Source of the DNA: Tetradesmus obliquus
Taxonomy: Eukaryota > Chlorophyta > Chlorophyceae > Sphaeropleales > Scenedesmaceae
Length of the DNA: 64,000 bases
Reading direction: 5' to 3'
NCBI GenBank assembly: GCA_030272155.1
Contig: CP126192.1
Coordinates: forward strand, 6,048,501 to 6,112,500
Shown here: piece after piece, positions 45,038-56,936 of the stretch
Layout: each line of letters starts with the position of its first letter
How positions within the stretch are numbered: position 1 is the stretch's first letter
Made by a program: the position numbers and the translations under genes
The notes under the pieces: model-generated
What the model was told of the DNA's origin: nothing
Database searches by the model: none
What the model saw: only the letters and a program-made list of their open reading frames with translations

Positions 45038-46439
45038 GTACAGCGATGAATCGGAGGAGGGTGATGAGGATGAGGAGAGCGATGAGTTTGAGGACTGTGA
45101 TGAGCATGAGGAGGGTGATGGAGTTGAGGATGGTGATGGCAGCGGTGAGGTTGAGGGAGATACGGCGGAGTGAGATGCTACCTTGCGCAGGCGAGTGACA
45201 GGATAGCTAGCCTATAAGGGCTGCAAATCACTCTGCTGCAATCTGGCTGCAATGGCTGTGGTGCTTGTGATGTCTCTCAGGTCGGGCTGTTCCTGCCACC
45301 GCTAGCATGCCTGGTGGTGGTGTCCGTCGCGGCGTGCTTGTTAGTTGTGATTAGCGGTTGCCTGCAGGTACAGCCTGATCATCATGATCGCTAGTGCACG
45401 TGATGGCTAGTGCACGTGATGGCTAGTCGCGGCGTGCTTGTTGAGTTGTGTTGCGTCGTGGCGGCTGTGGGTGAGTTGTTGGTGTCTAGCGGGGCGTATT
45501 GGCGTTTGTAGTGCAGGCCGCGTCATTCAAAAGGTGCAACACGTGATAGTTGGGAGGGAACTTGGTTGGGAAATTAGGCTCATTGCTGTGTAAATCGACT
45601 TGTTGATGGTGAACAAAACTTGCAGCATGGAAGCGGCTGGCAGTGCCGTGCTAATTGACAGCGCTGCTGTTGCGTGATTGTCCTGCAGCTCAAACTAAAT
45701 GGCTCGACAGTACTGAGTTTGGCACTGCTTTTGGCACTTGCCGAGCCTTGAACAGTATTATGAGTTGCAGTAAGAGCCTTGAACAGGATACAGAGTTGCA
45801 GGTGACGCACTTTGCAATAGACTGGAACAGGTATCGCTCATCTACTGCGGTGCACGAACGATCCTGACGTCCAGCTCGACGGCAGTTGTTATGTATAGCA
45901 GAGTTACAGCAGTTGAGCTGTGCAAGGCATGCCACTAGGCAGCCGGCACCTCGTAACCACCTGCCACACTTCAGCTCAATTGAGCATGGAACATTCCAAA
46001 CGCCTCCCAAACTGCTGCAACAACAGCACTGCCGCCACACAACGTGCCCGGCGCAACATCAGAGTCAACGATTGCCCAACAACATGTCACATGTTGTCCA
46101 GTGGACGTAAAGAACGGAAGACACACCACACAACGCAGCACACCTGCGCAACCGTGCAAGCCTGATGTTACTGCAGGCTTGCGCACTATTATTGCCGTGT
46201 GCATGATGCCATGCACTAATACCCCAGCCAGCTGCTTCTGTGTATAGGGCCAGCCGGCACACCCTTCTGTCACTCAGCCACACAGCATCTGTCATTGCTG
46301 CAGCACCAGCTCTCAAACACTGCTGCACACTCAAACAGCACACCTCTCAACTTTACACAAAGCACAATGCAACAACACACGCCTGCGGCATTACAGGCTA
46401 AGCTAGCTGGCAGAATCCCTGCTGCTAAACTAAGCTTGC
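45038..46439. other. Convergent intergenic region
   Basis: About 1.4 kb between the ends of the LRR gene and HSP90. The first 135 bases carry an acidic open frame described separately. Short repeats occur: CTAGTGCACGTGATGG in tandem near 45391-45422, GCGGCGTGCTTGTT at about 45330 and 45427, and GAGCCTTGAACAG near 45742 and 45774. TGTAA near 45588 may serve the LRR gene. Confidence 0.45.
46391..46395 (-). terminator. TGTAA polyadenylation signal after HSP90
   Basis: The minus strand reads TGTAA about 45 bases after the HSP90 stop codon, fitting the usual green-algal poly(A) signal. Confidence 0.4.
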
Positions 46440-49400
46440 TTACTGCTTGCCCCAGGGGTCCGGGTCACCACCCTTGCCCTCGACCACTACATCTGCCTCC
46501 ACTGACTCCATCTTCGGCTGCTGCTGCTTCTCACTGCTGCTGCTGTCTGCTGCTGCTGATGCTGGCGCTGCTGCTGCTGCTGCTGCAGGGGCTGCTGCTG
46601 CTGCTGCTGCCTCCTCCTCTGCCAGGTCATAGCCTAGGGCAATCTTCATGAGTGTGTAGACCTTTGAGGCGTAGTCCTTGGGCTGCTCAAGCGCAAAGCC
46701 GCTGGTGAGCAGGCTGGTCTCATAAAGCAGCTCAGCCAGGTCACGCGCGCGCTCCTTGTCGTCCTCGTCGAGCAGCACCTGCAAAAGTAACACAATAACA
46801 TGTCATGTGACGGACTGAGGATGTGGGTTGCTCAGGCAGGTTTGAGCTAGGTGCACAAGCAGTGAAATAAGTCGTACACGCCACAACAACATAGCAAGCC
46901 CACGGTCCTCTGTTTATACAGTTCAACAACTCATGTACACAGCTTGATAAGCAACGAGACACCATGCAGTACAAGAAGTGGAAAGGCTGCTGCTGCTGCT
47001 GTTGCCTCAGACATCCAAGGAAGGTATCCACCGCAACAGCTCTCAAGCCCGGCGAAGGCGAAAGCTCTAGACGGGCCCTGCGAATGTTTTTTTGAGAAAA
47101 GCCCAATTTGGAATCTTCATCACTGGCAACACCAGCAGCTGGCACACCAGCACATCAACCAACATGAGTTGCCGGCCCTAACATGCGGCGACACCCACTT
47201 GTACCTCGCACGAACGCACATAAGAAGCTGCTAGTCAACGGGTTTTTTTGAGTCCAACTTACGTGCAGACCAACGAGCCAACACACATGCAGACACACCA
47301 GCAATACATGACACCGCGCTGCTTCACACATGCAGCCAACCAAAAAATACACAGCCAGCCAAACCAGCATGAATCACACATTGAAAGCCATAGCCAACCC
47401 CCAGTTCTCACCTTGATGCCGCGCACGATCTCGTGCTCTGGGTTGACCTCCAGGATCTTGCGTCCCTTCATGTACTCCATGGCCCTGCTGTCGCCCATGG
47501 ACTGCGCCTTCATGATGCGCTCCATGTTAGCAGACCAACCAAACTTGGAGGTCACCAGGGCACAGGGGCTGTCCAGCAGGCGGCTGGTGAGTGTTACTTT
47601 CTCCACACGGTCCGAGAGGGACTCCTTGAGGAACACCAGCAGGCCTGCCAGCTGCTTGTTGGCCTCCTCCAGCTGTTGTTTCAAGATTTGAATAGTGTTA
47701 CATGACAGAAGTGACAAGGCAGAGCGGCAGGTGCAGCAGGGATGTAAGGGTGAGCATGCCTTGAGCAGGAAATGAAACTGAATAGCAACACCAACTGTTT
47801 GCCAGATGACACTGGCCGTGCAGTTCTTCAGTCAGCACACCTATAGAGAAACAGCAACAACCGGCCTTGGCCACACCTTTCACGAAAACAGGACACATAC
47901 AGAGCCCTCTGCGCATGCTGCGACACACACCCTCCTGCTGCTGCCTCGCCTTCTTCCCCGTGACCTCGCCCACGTCCAGGCCCTCCTTGGTCACTACCAG
48001 AGAGCCTGGAAGTGACCATACACACAGAGCCCTGGACTACACGTGACATACTAAATAACTAACACATCCCCTCACCTTCTTGCCCGCGTCCTCGCCCACG
48101 TCCAGGCCCTCCTTGGTCACATCCACCAGGTCATGGTCGCCAAACTTGGCCAGGTTGGTCACCACTGCCTCATCAATGGCCTCTGTGAGGTACAGCACCT
48201 CAGTGCCCTCAGCCACCAGCTTCTCAACAAAGGGAGCAGCGCGGGCCACCTCAACGCTGTCAGCAGCCTGCAGCAAACAATAGGAGGAATATGGAGTGGG
48301 AGCCAGTCAGAGACTATCATAGAGTGCTGGCTGTTGCAACCAGCTTCTCCACTAAGGGAGCAGCGCGAGCCACCTCAACGCTGTCCGCAGCCTGCAGAAT
48401 TGCGAACAGCAGACAGACAGACAGCGGTCATGAGTTGCTTTACTAGTGCAGCAGGAGCAGCAGCAGCAAGGGGCGCTGGCTGTTGCAACGGCTGCACGCA
48501 AGCAAGAGGGAGCCGCGTTGAAGTTAAACCTGTGCAGTGTAACACACATAACGCAGGGCTGTACCAGCCCAGCTGACTGCCTTGCCTGTCCCAACAGCAG
48601 CACACGCTGCTCCACGCTATGCATGCAGCTGCTACTAGCCTGAACATCACAACTGGAAGCCAACAATCCGCTGGAAGCGTTGGTTTTACTCGTGCAGCAG
48701 CAACAGCAGCAGCAACAGCAGAAGCAGCGCCAGCAGGCTCACCATGTAGTAGATGGCCTTCTGGCCCTCCTTCATGCGGCCCACATACTCCTGCAGGCCC
48801 ACCATGTCGGTCTCGTTCTTGCTGCTGTGGAAGCGCAGCAGCTTCGCCAGGCGCTCGCGGTTCTCAGTGTCCTCAATCACGCCAACCTGCGGCAGACACA
48901 GCAGCACATCGACAGGCAAAACCGAAAGCGTCAAGAACGGGTGCATTGTATTGCTGTGCACTTCCATATGCAGCCGGGGCACCACGCTGTGCCGCCTAAG
49001 CATGCACAGCTCATATGCAGCCACAGCTGCCAGGCGGATAGCGTGTGCAGCCTGCTCGCTCCACACACGATGACACATCACGCATTTAGCGACTGCAGCG
49101 GGCGCACTCTCCAGCATGCCCCCAGGATCTATCACCACACCTACATAGCATTTCCAGGATCTATCACCACACCTACATAGCATGGTCTGCCTTATACTCC
49201 ACAGCATACACAGCATGGAGACGAACATCCTGCCACCAGCCGCACCTTGATGTTGCGCCCGAAGCTCTCCCAGAAGGTCTTGTAGTCCTCGCCGCCCTCC
49301 TTGTTTGCAAGCCCATCAATCATCTCCAGGCTGCGCCGGATGAGCTGCTTGCGGATGACGCGCACGATGCGGGACTCCTGCAGAATCTCGCGGCTCACGT

Positions 49401-52400
49401 TGAGCGGCAGGTCGCTGCTGTCCACGATACCCTTCACGAAGGACAGGTACCTGCGGTGGAGCGTTGTAGCAGGCAGTATGACGTTAGTACTAGACTACTG
49501 GCAGCATTACAACTAGCTGCTGTGCACGCTGTCTTTCGGGAAAGGCAGGTATCTGTCGTGCATGTGCAGCACAAGGAATGCAGCCGCAGGGCGGCAGCGT
49601 GTCACGCGTGTGGTGGCAGCTGCGCTTGCTGGCAGCACGCCAGCTGTGCCTGCTAAGTGCTGGCAACAGATGCCTGCTGTACACTGGCAGCGGGCCCCAC
49701 CATGCGTTTGCCAAAGAAGGTAAAACACTGTAATTTTAATCTTCAAGCTTTGGGTTTAGCAAGCTCAGATATTTGGAACAAAAAACATCGCCAGGCATCA
49801 CGCTTTCTTTCAAGAACGCCGCCCAGCATCACACCAGCGACAACAAGCCTTCAAAGTTTCCATCTTTTACGTGTTGATGAATCATAAAGCTCAACAAATC
49901 AACAGAAAACATAACTCTACTAACTTGGCTCAACTAAAAGGAGACAAGACACCACCTGGCACACAGCGCCATACAGCATCATGACCATCACCAGGACGCC
50001 TTCAGTATTTTATTCTTCACGCTTGATGAGTTTATCAAGCTCAGAAATTAAAACAAAGACATCATCAGGCATCACCAATTGTTAATCGTAATGGCGCACA
50101 GCATCACACAAGCGCGAACAAGCCTTCAATTATAGTAACATAATTACATAACAACATAATACCGACAAGTAACACCCACCGTGGCATGAGGTCCTCATCA
50201 AACTCGTCGCTGATGAACACGCGGCGCACGTACAGCTTGATGGAGCGGCTCTTGGCGGCCCAGTTCTGCTGCTCGAAGGGCGCCATGCCGGGGATGAACA
50301 GCATGGACGTGAACTCGATGGTGCCCTCCACGTTGAAGTGCACGTGCGCAATGGGGTCCAGGAACTCGCCAAATGTCTGCACGGGAGAGGACACAGCGCA
50401 AAATGAAGCTGTTAGGTTGGCGGTGACTATGCTATAGCGTTGAAGTGCACGTGCGCGATGGGGTCCAGGAACTCGCCGAACGTCTGTGCAATTAGGGACA
50501 AAGCGCAAAATGAAGATGTTGGGTTGGCGGTAACTATGCTGCAGCGTTCAAGTGCACGTGCGCGATGGGGCTCAGACACTCGCCAAGCGTCTGCAAAAGA
50601 AAAGCAGCGCACAAGCAGCACGACATTGCTGGTGTGCGCAATGGGATCCATGAGCTTGCCATAAGCTGCGCAGCTGAGGAGGCAGTGTGCAGACCCTGGG
50701 GGGTGCATTGGCAGTGACTATGCAGCAGGGTTGAGGTGCACTTGCGTGGTGGTGTCCAGGAAATCGCCAGCCGTGTGCTCAAGGCTAAACAGTAGTGGAC
50801 ATGCAGCACGACAGTGAGTGTAATGGTGTGCAGATGACAGCGCAAGGTTGCCAGTCTTCACCTCCAGCAGTGCAAAGAAAGCAAGAGCTGATTGTAGCTA
50901 TGCATGCGCAGCAGTGCACCCAGCCCCGCGCACCTGCTTGAAGAAGTCGTTGTAGTCTGCCTCCGCCACTTCCTTGGGTGAGCGCGTCCACAGCGGCTTG
51001 TTGTCGTTCTCCACGCGCCAGTCCCACACGTCCTCGTAGTCCGTCTTCATCACAGGCTCCACCTGCACTGGTGACATGCAGCACAAGGTCAGGCACAGGC
51101 AGTGCAGCTAGCGGCACACAATTACGAGCGACAGCCTTAAGCTGAACAGCTACATCACAGCATGCTGCAATTATAAACAACACCAGCCAGCCAGCCGGCC
51201 GGCCAGCCAGCAAGCAGACACCAAGCCAGCAAGCAAGCCAGCAGGCAAGAGCCAGCAAGCCCTGACAACGTAATCACCACTCCAGCCCACCTTGATGGGC
51301 TCCTCCTCCTTGTCCTTTGCGATCTTGTCTGCCTCCTCCTGGCGCTTTGCAGTGGCCGCCTCGTCCACGACCTGCTTGGCCTCCTTGCGGCTGCTGTACA
51401 GCTTGATGGGGAACTGGATGAACTGGCTGTACTGCTTGATCAGCTTGGCCAGGCGGATGGGGTCAGCCAGCTCCTGAGCATCCTCCTGTTGATGGTAGTG
51501 ACAGGGAAGCAGCAAGTGGGCAATGAGGGGGACCAGCAGGATAGGATTGCATAAATGCAGACAAAGTTAGCAAGGGCGCACAGTTGAAGCAGATTGGCTG
51601 CGCCCATGCAACGCGTGTCCGCTGGCCCCTGCAGCACATGCAGCACCACTGCATCCCTGTGCAATGCAGTACCCTAACACATGGCGCCAAACCCAGCAGC
51701 CAAAGCCCCAAACAGAACCCACCTTGAGGTGCAGCACCACGCGCGTGCCGCGCACCATGTTGTCCCCGCTGTCATCTTCCTTGATGGTGTACTGGTGGCT
51801 GCCCACGTTGCTCTCCCACACCCACTGCTGCGCCTCCTCGTGGCTCTTCGTGTACACCGTAACCCTGTCAGCCACTAAGAACGCCGAGTAGAAGCCGACG
51901 CCAAACTGCCCGATCAGGTTTGCGTCGCCCTTGGCCTCTTTCACGGCCTCCATGAACTTGCGTGTGCCGGAGCGCGCGATGGTTCCCAGGTTGGACAGCA
52001 GCTGCTCGCGCGTCATGCCGATGCCGGCGTCCCTGCAGGAGGGCGAGATGTGGTGAAGGAGATGAGGCTACAGGGTGACGTGGCAGGGTGACGTGGCAAT
52101 GGGATGTGGCAGGGTGATGATGACTAAGATGTGCTACTGAAGGAGAGAGTTGTCGAGCAGGAGTGAGAAGGAACATCAATGTGTGCACAGCGAGCACTGC
52201 GTTTAGATCAACGCAGCTTAATGTGGTTTGGCGTCAGACAAGGCTGAAAACGTGGTCCACCATGGTTGTGTCGGAATTTGATGGTACCGTTGTTTGGTCA
52301 TCACCGCCAACACACACTGCCAACACCTGCCAAGGCCCAGCTGCTGCATGAGCAAGCTGACCAGATACAGCCAACTACATTTCAACATTTACAAGAAGCG

Positions 52401-53903
52401 CGTGCAACATAATGTGCACCCAACACTGATCCAATAACTGAAATTTTGGCGTCAGACAAGGCTGAAAACGTGGTCCACCATGGTTGAGTCGGTATTTGAT
52501 GGTACCGTTGTTTGGTCATCACTGCCAACACACGCTGCTAACACCTGCTAAGGCCCATGCAGCTGCAGCACGAGCAGGCTGACCAGATGCAGCCAATGAC
52601 AATGCGACGAATGTTACAGAACAGGACACTGCAGCACAGCACACCGACAACACAACAGCCCCTAACATCTGTTATCACAAGCTTTACAGGGTGATTTAAA
52701 CTATGTAGTGATACTGTTGGCGTCAGACAAGGCTGAAAACGTGGTCCACCATGGTTGGGTCGGTATTTGATGGTACCGTTGTTTGATCATCACTGCCAAC
52801 AGCACACCAACAACCCCTCAACAAGCTGCAAGCTGCAGATTGCCTGATGCATACGCACATGCGAATGCCTCACAATTGCTGACAGACGCATGCTAACGCA
52901 TGGCCAAACGCAATCATGATTACATACACTCAGACTACAGCGCTCCATGGCTCAGACAAGGCTGATATTGCTCCACACGTGTTTGTGTTCGGCGCTTGAT
53001 TGGTCATCGGATTTGTCGATCACCGCCAGAATGGAGCGCTGCTGCCCAAACAAAACCACACTCACGACCCTGCTGCAGCAGCACACGACGCCAATACTAG
53101 TCAAGCTCCAGGACTCTCAAATCAGTAGTGCTGCAGCACCACAGGACAGCATTGTGAACATACAAAATGTAAGGATATAAACATACACTCACTCAATGGT
53201 GATGGTGTTGGCCTCCTTGTCTGCCTTGATGAGGATCTCCAGCTGCTCCCGCCCCTCCAGTGCCTTGGCGTCAGTCAGCCCCACGAAACGGACCTTGTCC
53301 AATGCGTCACTCGCATTGCTGATGAGCTCACGCAGGAAGACCTCCCTGTTGCTGTACAGGCTGTTCACGATCATGTCCATGAGGCGGTCCACCTGGATTT
53401 TTTTATGGACGCAGGTGAAAGCAGATGAAAAAGTCGGTGCATTGTCACGTCAAGCGTGAAGGCAGTTGGGATGAACAGCCGACGCGTGTGTGTGAAAGGT
53501 GTGAGGAGGGCTACAGTGTGTATACATTAGAGATGCAGTGTGCTGCTGAATTTACGGAGAGTCAAGCACATGGAGTGCTGCCAGCAGCAGCATCAGCCAG
53601 GCCAGCTGCTGCTCATGAGTCTGCTATAAATGCAATGCCTGCTGCCGCTGTGTATGGGGTTGCTGTTGCACATGGCCCGGTTTAAATCCACGTAGTAAGG
53701 ACAGCTGTGCACATCTTGCAAGCACCGAAATGCTGTCTGCCCATTCTCTGCTGCTGCAGCTGCTGCGCCAATGCTCCCCTGCGACCTTCAGATTGATGGT
53801 GTTGCACCAACAAGACTGCTACTAAGCCAATGCTGCTGCTGCTGCGCACCTCTGCCTGGTACGTGAAGGTCTCCTCCTTGGAAGCCACAGCAGCTGCAAG
53901 CAT
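46440..53903 (-). CDS. HSP90 molecular chaperone, plastid (HSP90C) type
   Basis: Eleven exons: 53903-53850, 53392-53193, 52032-51723, 51485-51300, 51062-50934, 50376-50180, 49450-49246, 48886-48743, 48267-48076, 47672-47412 and 46778-46440, all in phase, about 738 residues. It is an ATP-dependent dimeric chaperone. The GHKL ATPase domain shows [22 protein letters not shown] and [15 protein letters not shown]; the middle domain [17 protein letters not shown]; the C-terminal dimerisation domain [15 protein letters not shown]. The protein lacks a MEEVD tail and ends in DPWGKQ, like plastid HSP90C proteins that end near DPW; mitochondrial TRAP1 is the alternative. The ATG at 53903 gives almost no targeting peptide. 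A typical plastid leader (MALARGCSRTAVARQQ) begins at 54441, but its donor phase does not fit, so the true first exon is unsettled. Three exon edges are tandemly copied into introns, and the largest intron holds dispersed repeats. Confidence 0.92.
47945..48001 (-). repeat. Copy of HSP90 donor edge (exon ending 48076)
   Basis: Minus strand reads [15 protein letters not shown], a copy of [15 protein letters not shown] at the end of the exon 48267-48076. The copy lies about 125 bases downstream in the intron. The reading frame through it stays open. Confidence 0.8.
48336..48392 (-). repeat. Copy of HSP90 acceptor edge (exon starting 48267)
   Basis: Minus strand repeats the start of the same exon (CTGCAG acceptor, then [19 protein letters not shown]) about 125 bases upstream. 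The acceptor is intact and the peptide is nearly unchanged. Together with the downstream copy, this exon is flanked by a copy of each of its own edges. Confidence 0.8.
49740..50140. repeat. Degenerate direct repeat in an HSP90 intron
   Basis: Two AT-richer stretches, about 49738-49865 and 50012-50135, share the order AAGCTCAGA, then CA.GCATCAC, then GCGACAACAAGCCTTCAA or a close variant. They look like an old tandem duplication of about 125 bases. Confidence 0.55.
50438..50778 (-). repeat. Up to four copies of an HSP90 acceptor edge
   Basis: The start of the exon 50376-50180 ([15 protein letters not shown]) recurs upstream at about 50485-50438, 50592-50549, 50668-50632 and 50778-50731. The spacing is close to 108 bases for the nearest two. 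The nearest copy is almost identical and has a CACAG acceptor; the second reads [15 protein letters not shown] with a TTTTGCAG acceptor; the outer two are more decayed. Similarity falls with distance from the true exon. Confidence 0.8.
51178..51255. repeat. CCAG-type tetranucleotide tract in an HSP90 intron
   Basis: An imperfect run of CCAG/CAAG units such as CAGCCAGCCAGCCGGCCGGC. It lies between the exons 51485-51300 and 51062-50934. Confidence 0.7.
52229..53030. repeat. Four interspersed repeats in an HSP90 intron
   Basis: A block of roughly 85-110 bases starting GCGTCAGACAAGGCTGAAAA and running through GGTACCGTTGTTTGGTCATC recurs at about 52229, 52447 and 52719. A fourth, diverged copy starts near 52950. 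Units are spaced by 210-270 bases with unrelated sequence between. They fill most of the largest intron (53192-52033). Confidence 0.8.
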
Positions 53904-54441
53904 ACACACATACAGCACAGGAACATTCTAGTAAGCACTCAGCAGCCACAAGGCATGCTCAGCTCAGGCCGAGGCTCACATCATTGCTCGTGCTTCCATA
54001 AAATGACTTATGACGCAGCATGGGATGGATATCGGTGGCCAGGGCATGCATGCATGCAATGCATGGCCAAACAGGACGTGCGGGTGCTGCTGCTGTCACG
54101 GTTGCTGCTGCTGTTGTTACTACATCTTGCTGCCGCTCAACGCACACAGCTCACCAGAGCATGAAATGTGCCTGGACAGGTGCCTGCTTGCGAATGAGAA
54201 TGGCTCATGCTTGGGAGCAGCGACCAGAGAGCGTGCTGCACGCTGCACACTGCTCACAGGACGGTGGCTAACCAGCTGAGCAGCACCGCCAGGCTTAACC
54301 TGCATAGGCGCACGTTACAATAATAGGTGGTGTTTAAAGCAGATCGACAACCTGGTTTGTCCGAGCGGGTGCCAGGCAGCCAAGTCTTCCCACCTGCTGG
54401 CGTGCCACTGCAGTGCGTGAACAGCCACGAGCGAGCGCCAT

Positions 54442-54966
54442 TCTGCAGCGCTGCCAAAACATCAAGCGACCAAAACGTAATCGGTAAAGCGAAAGGTAGG
54501 GCTGGTGAACGGTCCAGCCACTATGTGGTGGGCTGCAAACGCCGAGACCCTCCAGACACTTCCAAGCCCTGCCAGTGACAAGGCGCTGCTGTATCCTCAA
54601 ACGTTGTCTAATTACTGCTCAGCATGCTTAGTGATACTCACTTAGAATACACAACGCAGGCAGTTGCTGAAGAGGATGGTGATCCTCACCTAATCGGGCG
54701 CCAAGGTGCACCGCCACTGTCGTTCAGGCCCGAATGCATAGCGCATTGAAACGAATCAAGCTTGCATGTTTCAGCAAGCGCGCCCTAAAGACAATTTTGG
54801 CCACTACGAAGTATAAGACTCCAGGTGAACACTTCATACTGCAACCAGGCCAGGCATTGTCACAGTGGGCTGCTGGCAGTAGCTGCTCCCAGGAGGATCC
54901 GCAAACTTTCTGCAATTGTCTGGCTGCTTGTTTGGCTGCAGCCTCTCAAATTTTGACACAACATAG
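54442..54966. other. Intergenic region between HSP90 and the rhomboid-like gene
   Basis: About 525 bases upstream of the possible HSP90 leader exon and downstream of the rhomboid-like stop. It should hold the HSP90 promoter. No heat-shock element or TATA box was obvious by eye. Confidence 0.4.
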
Positions 54967-56936
54967 CTAGTGCTGCGTCCAAGCTAGCCGCCGTCTGCGT
55001 GTAGCCACTGCCGCCAGTGCAGCCAGCACTCCAAACGCTGCTGCCCCAAACTTGCCGCTGTAGTCGGAGTACTCCTGCAGGCGGCAACACCATCGGTGAT
55101 TGCGAATGGTTGTGTATGTAAAAATACGCCGAAGCTCTTTTTAAGGCGCCTGTTTAAATCACATAAACGCCCCTCACCGCAGATGTATGATGTCACACTG
55201 CTCAAAAAGCACGCCTGCTTCCATCCCTGCTCAATGCGCAAGTGCCATGAAGCAGCTGTGCACCCCAGCCAGTCTGCACGATCTCAGCAGCTGCCAATCC
55301 CTGCCGCAAGCGCCCAGTGGACAGTGCCCGCACTGCACGAGGCAAGAACTACTAAGAAATACCACAAACTGTACTGCTGCTCATTTTTATCACTGTACAT
55401 ACCCGATGCATGCACGGCAGTACTCTGCTGTGTCTGCCTCACCTGCTCGCGCACAAACAGGCAGCAGTAGACCAGCGTGAACAGCACCACAGGCACAGGC
55501 AGCGGGATGCCCAGGTGCGGCACCCCCAGCGGCTCCAGCAAGGCCTTGTAGCTGCTGATGGCAGCCACTGGCCCTGAGCAGCCCAGCAGGCCAGGCGTGT
55601 TGAGCGCATACTTGAGCCCAAACTCGGGGCCTGACCAGCAGCAGCAGCAGCAGCAGTGGTGTCACAAGCGGCGGCAGCAATGCAGTGGCAGTGAGGGGCG
55701 ATGCTTTGTGAAAAGCACCGCACTGTGCGCAGGACAAGACAGCAGCAGCTAGCAATGTCCAAGCAGCACGCTGACATGCACAGGTGACGTCTGTTCATCA
55801 GCAGCTAGCAGGCTGAAGGTGAATAGCCGTGACATATTATGCACATGTTGACGGCTCGCCGGAGAGCACGCTTGTGTGCAGCAGCTGTATGGATGAATGT
55901 ACAGCGGGCGGTGCTGAGGGTGTACATACAAGAAGACAATACTATGTTCTGTGTATGCGGCCCTTGCCAAGCCCTTGCAACTGACAGTGCAATTGACAGT
56001 GTGCTGCGGGTGCCAAAGCTGCACACAAGATCACACAAGACACAGCTTGGTGACCCCTGCAGCTGCAGCACTGTTGCCTGCTGCCCGCCTGCCCACCTGA
56101 TGCGTCCCACCAGCACCAGGCCACGTGTGTGCAGCTGGCCACAAAGCCGCCCAGCACATACAGCACCAGCAGCTGCAACGCAAACAAACACAGCAGTAAT
56201 TATTTTGATTGCGCGTGGCAGCTGCCTAAACATAACAATGCTTGAGAAACCGCATCTGGTGTGTGTACAGCTGCAACAATGGCTGAGCTGCTCCAGCAAA
56301 CGCTGCAAACTCGAAAGGCATCTTTGATCTCATGATGAGCAGCGCTGCCTGTACATGCTGGCTGGGCAGTACAACAAGAGCGTGCTGTAGCTGCGCAGGC
56401 TGCAGCACTGCTGATCGCACATGCCATGCCTCACTCACCTCTCGTGCTGTCAGCGGCTGCACTCTCCGGTACATGACCAGCATCAGCAGGTTCATCGCAC
56501 AGTGCACAGCACTGGTGTGGCACACGCTGCTTGTCAGCAGCGTGTACAGCCTGCCATCTGCCATTGCTTCTACTGATGCCCTGCAATGCTGCAGGATCGC
56601 CTGCTGCACCTCCGGCGGTCCCACTTTTGCAGCTACTGTGGTCGCTATGTTGAGGCCTATGAGGCCCCAGAAGGCGTAGGCTTCTGCTGTTGTGTGCTGC
56701 TTGGGGTACAATCTGCTGGGCTGAAACACTTGCGAGTAGTGCCGCTGTGCGTCAGCGCGCATGCCCGATACTAGCTGCTGAAACATTGCGTTGTGTTTGC
56801 CGCATTGCTGCTGCAAGCCCTGCTCGGTGCTTGCTGCAGCCGAGCTGACTTGCCGCAGCACACCGTTCAAGCACCGAGTGGATAGCTGTCTGAGCGACAT
56901 GTTGTTGAGACTGCGTTTTGGAAACTGATGCGGCAT
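54967..56936 (-). CDS. Rhomboid-like membrane protein, possibly inactive
   Basis: Four phase-consistent exons, 56936-56439, 56172-56097, 55630-55443 and 55074-54967, give about 289 residues. Rhomboids are intramembrane serine proteases. Here the second helix has the family's CHTSAVHCAMN (His..His...Asn), and GLLGCSGPVAAI carries the GxSG catalytic serine. A hydrophobic helix (PVPVVLFTLVYCCLFV) follows, then the last helix FGAAAFGVLAALAAVA. The catalytic His that normally sits at its start (as in AHLGG) is not there; Phe occupies the expected place. So this may be a pseudoprotease, unless a missed exon supplies the His. The N-terminal about 85 residues are Ser/Gln/Arg-rich and could direct import into an organelle. 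Confidence 0.72.

Noticed and set aside
54334-54441. Definite HSP90 transit-peptide exon
   Set aside because: The peptide looks right (MALARGCSRTAVARQQ) but both available donors are in the wrong phase for the next exon, so it is mentioned only as a candidate.
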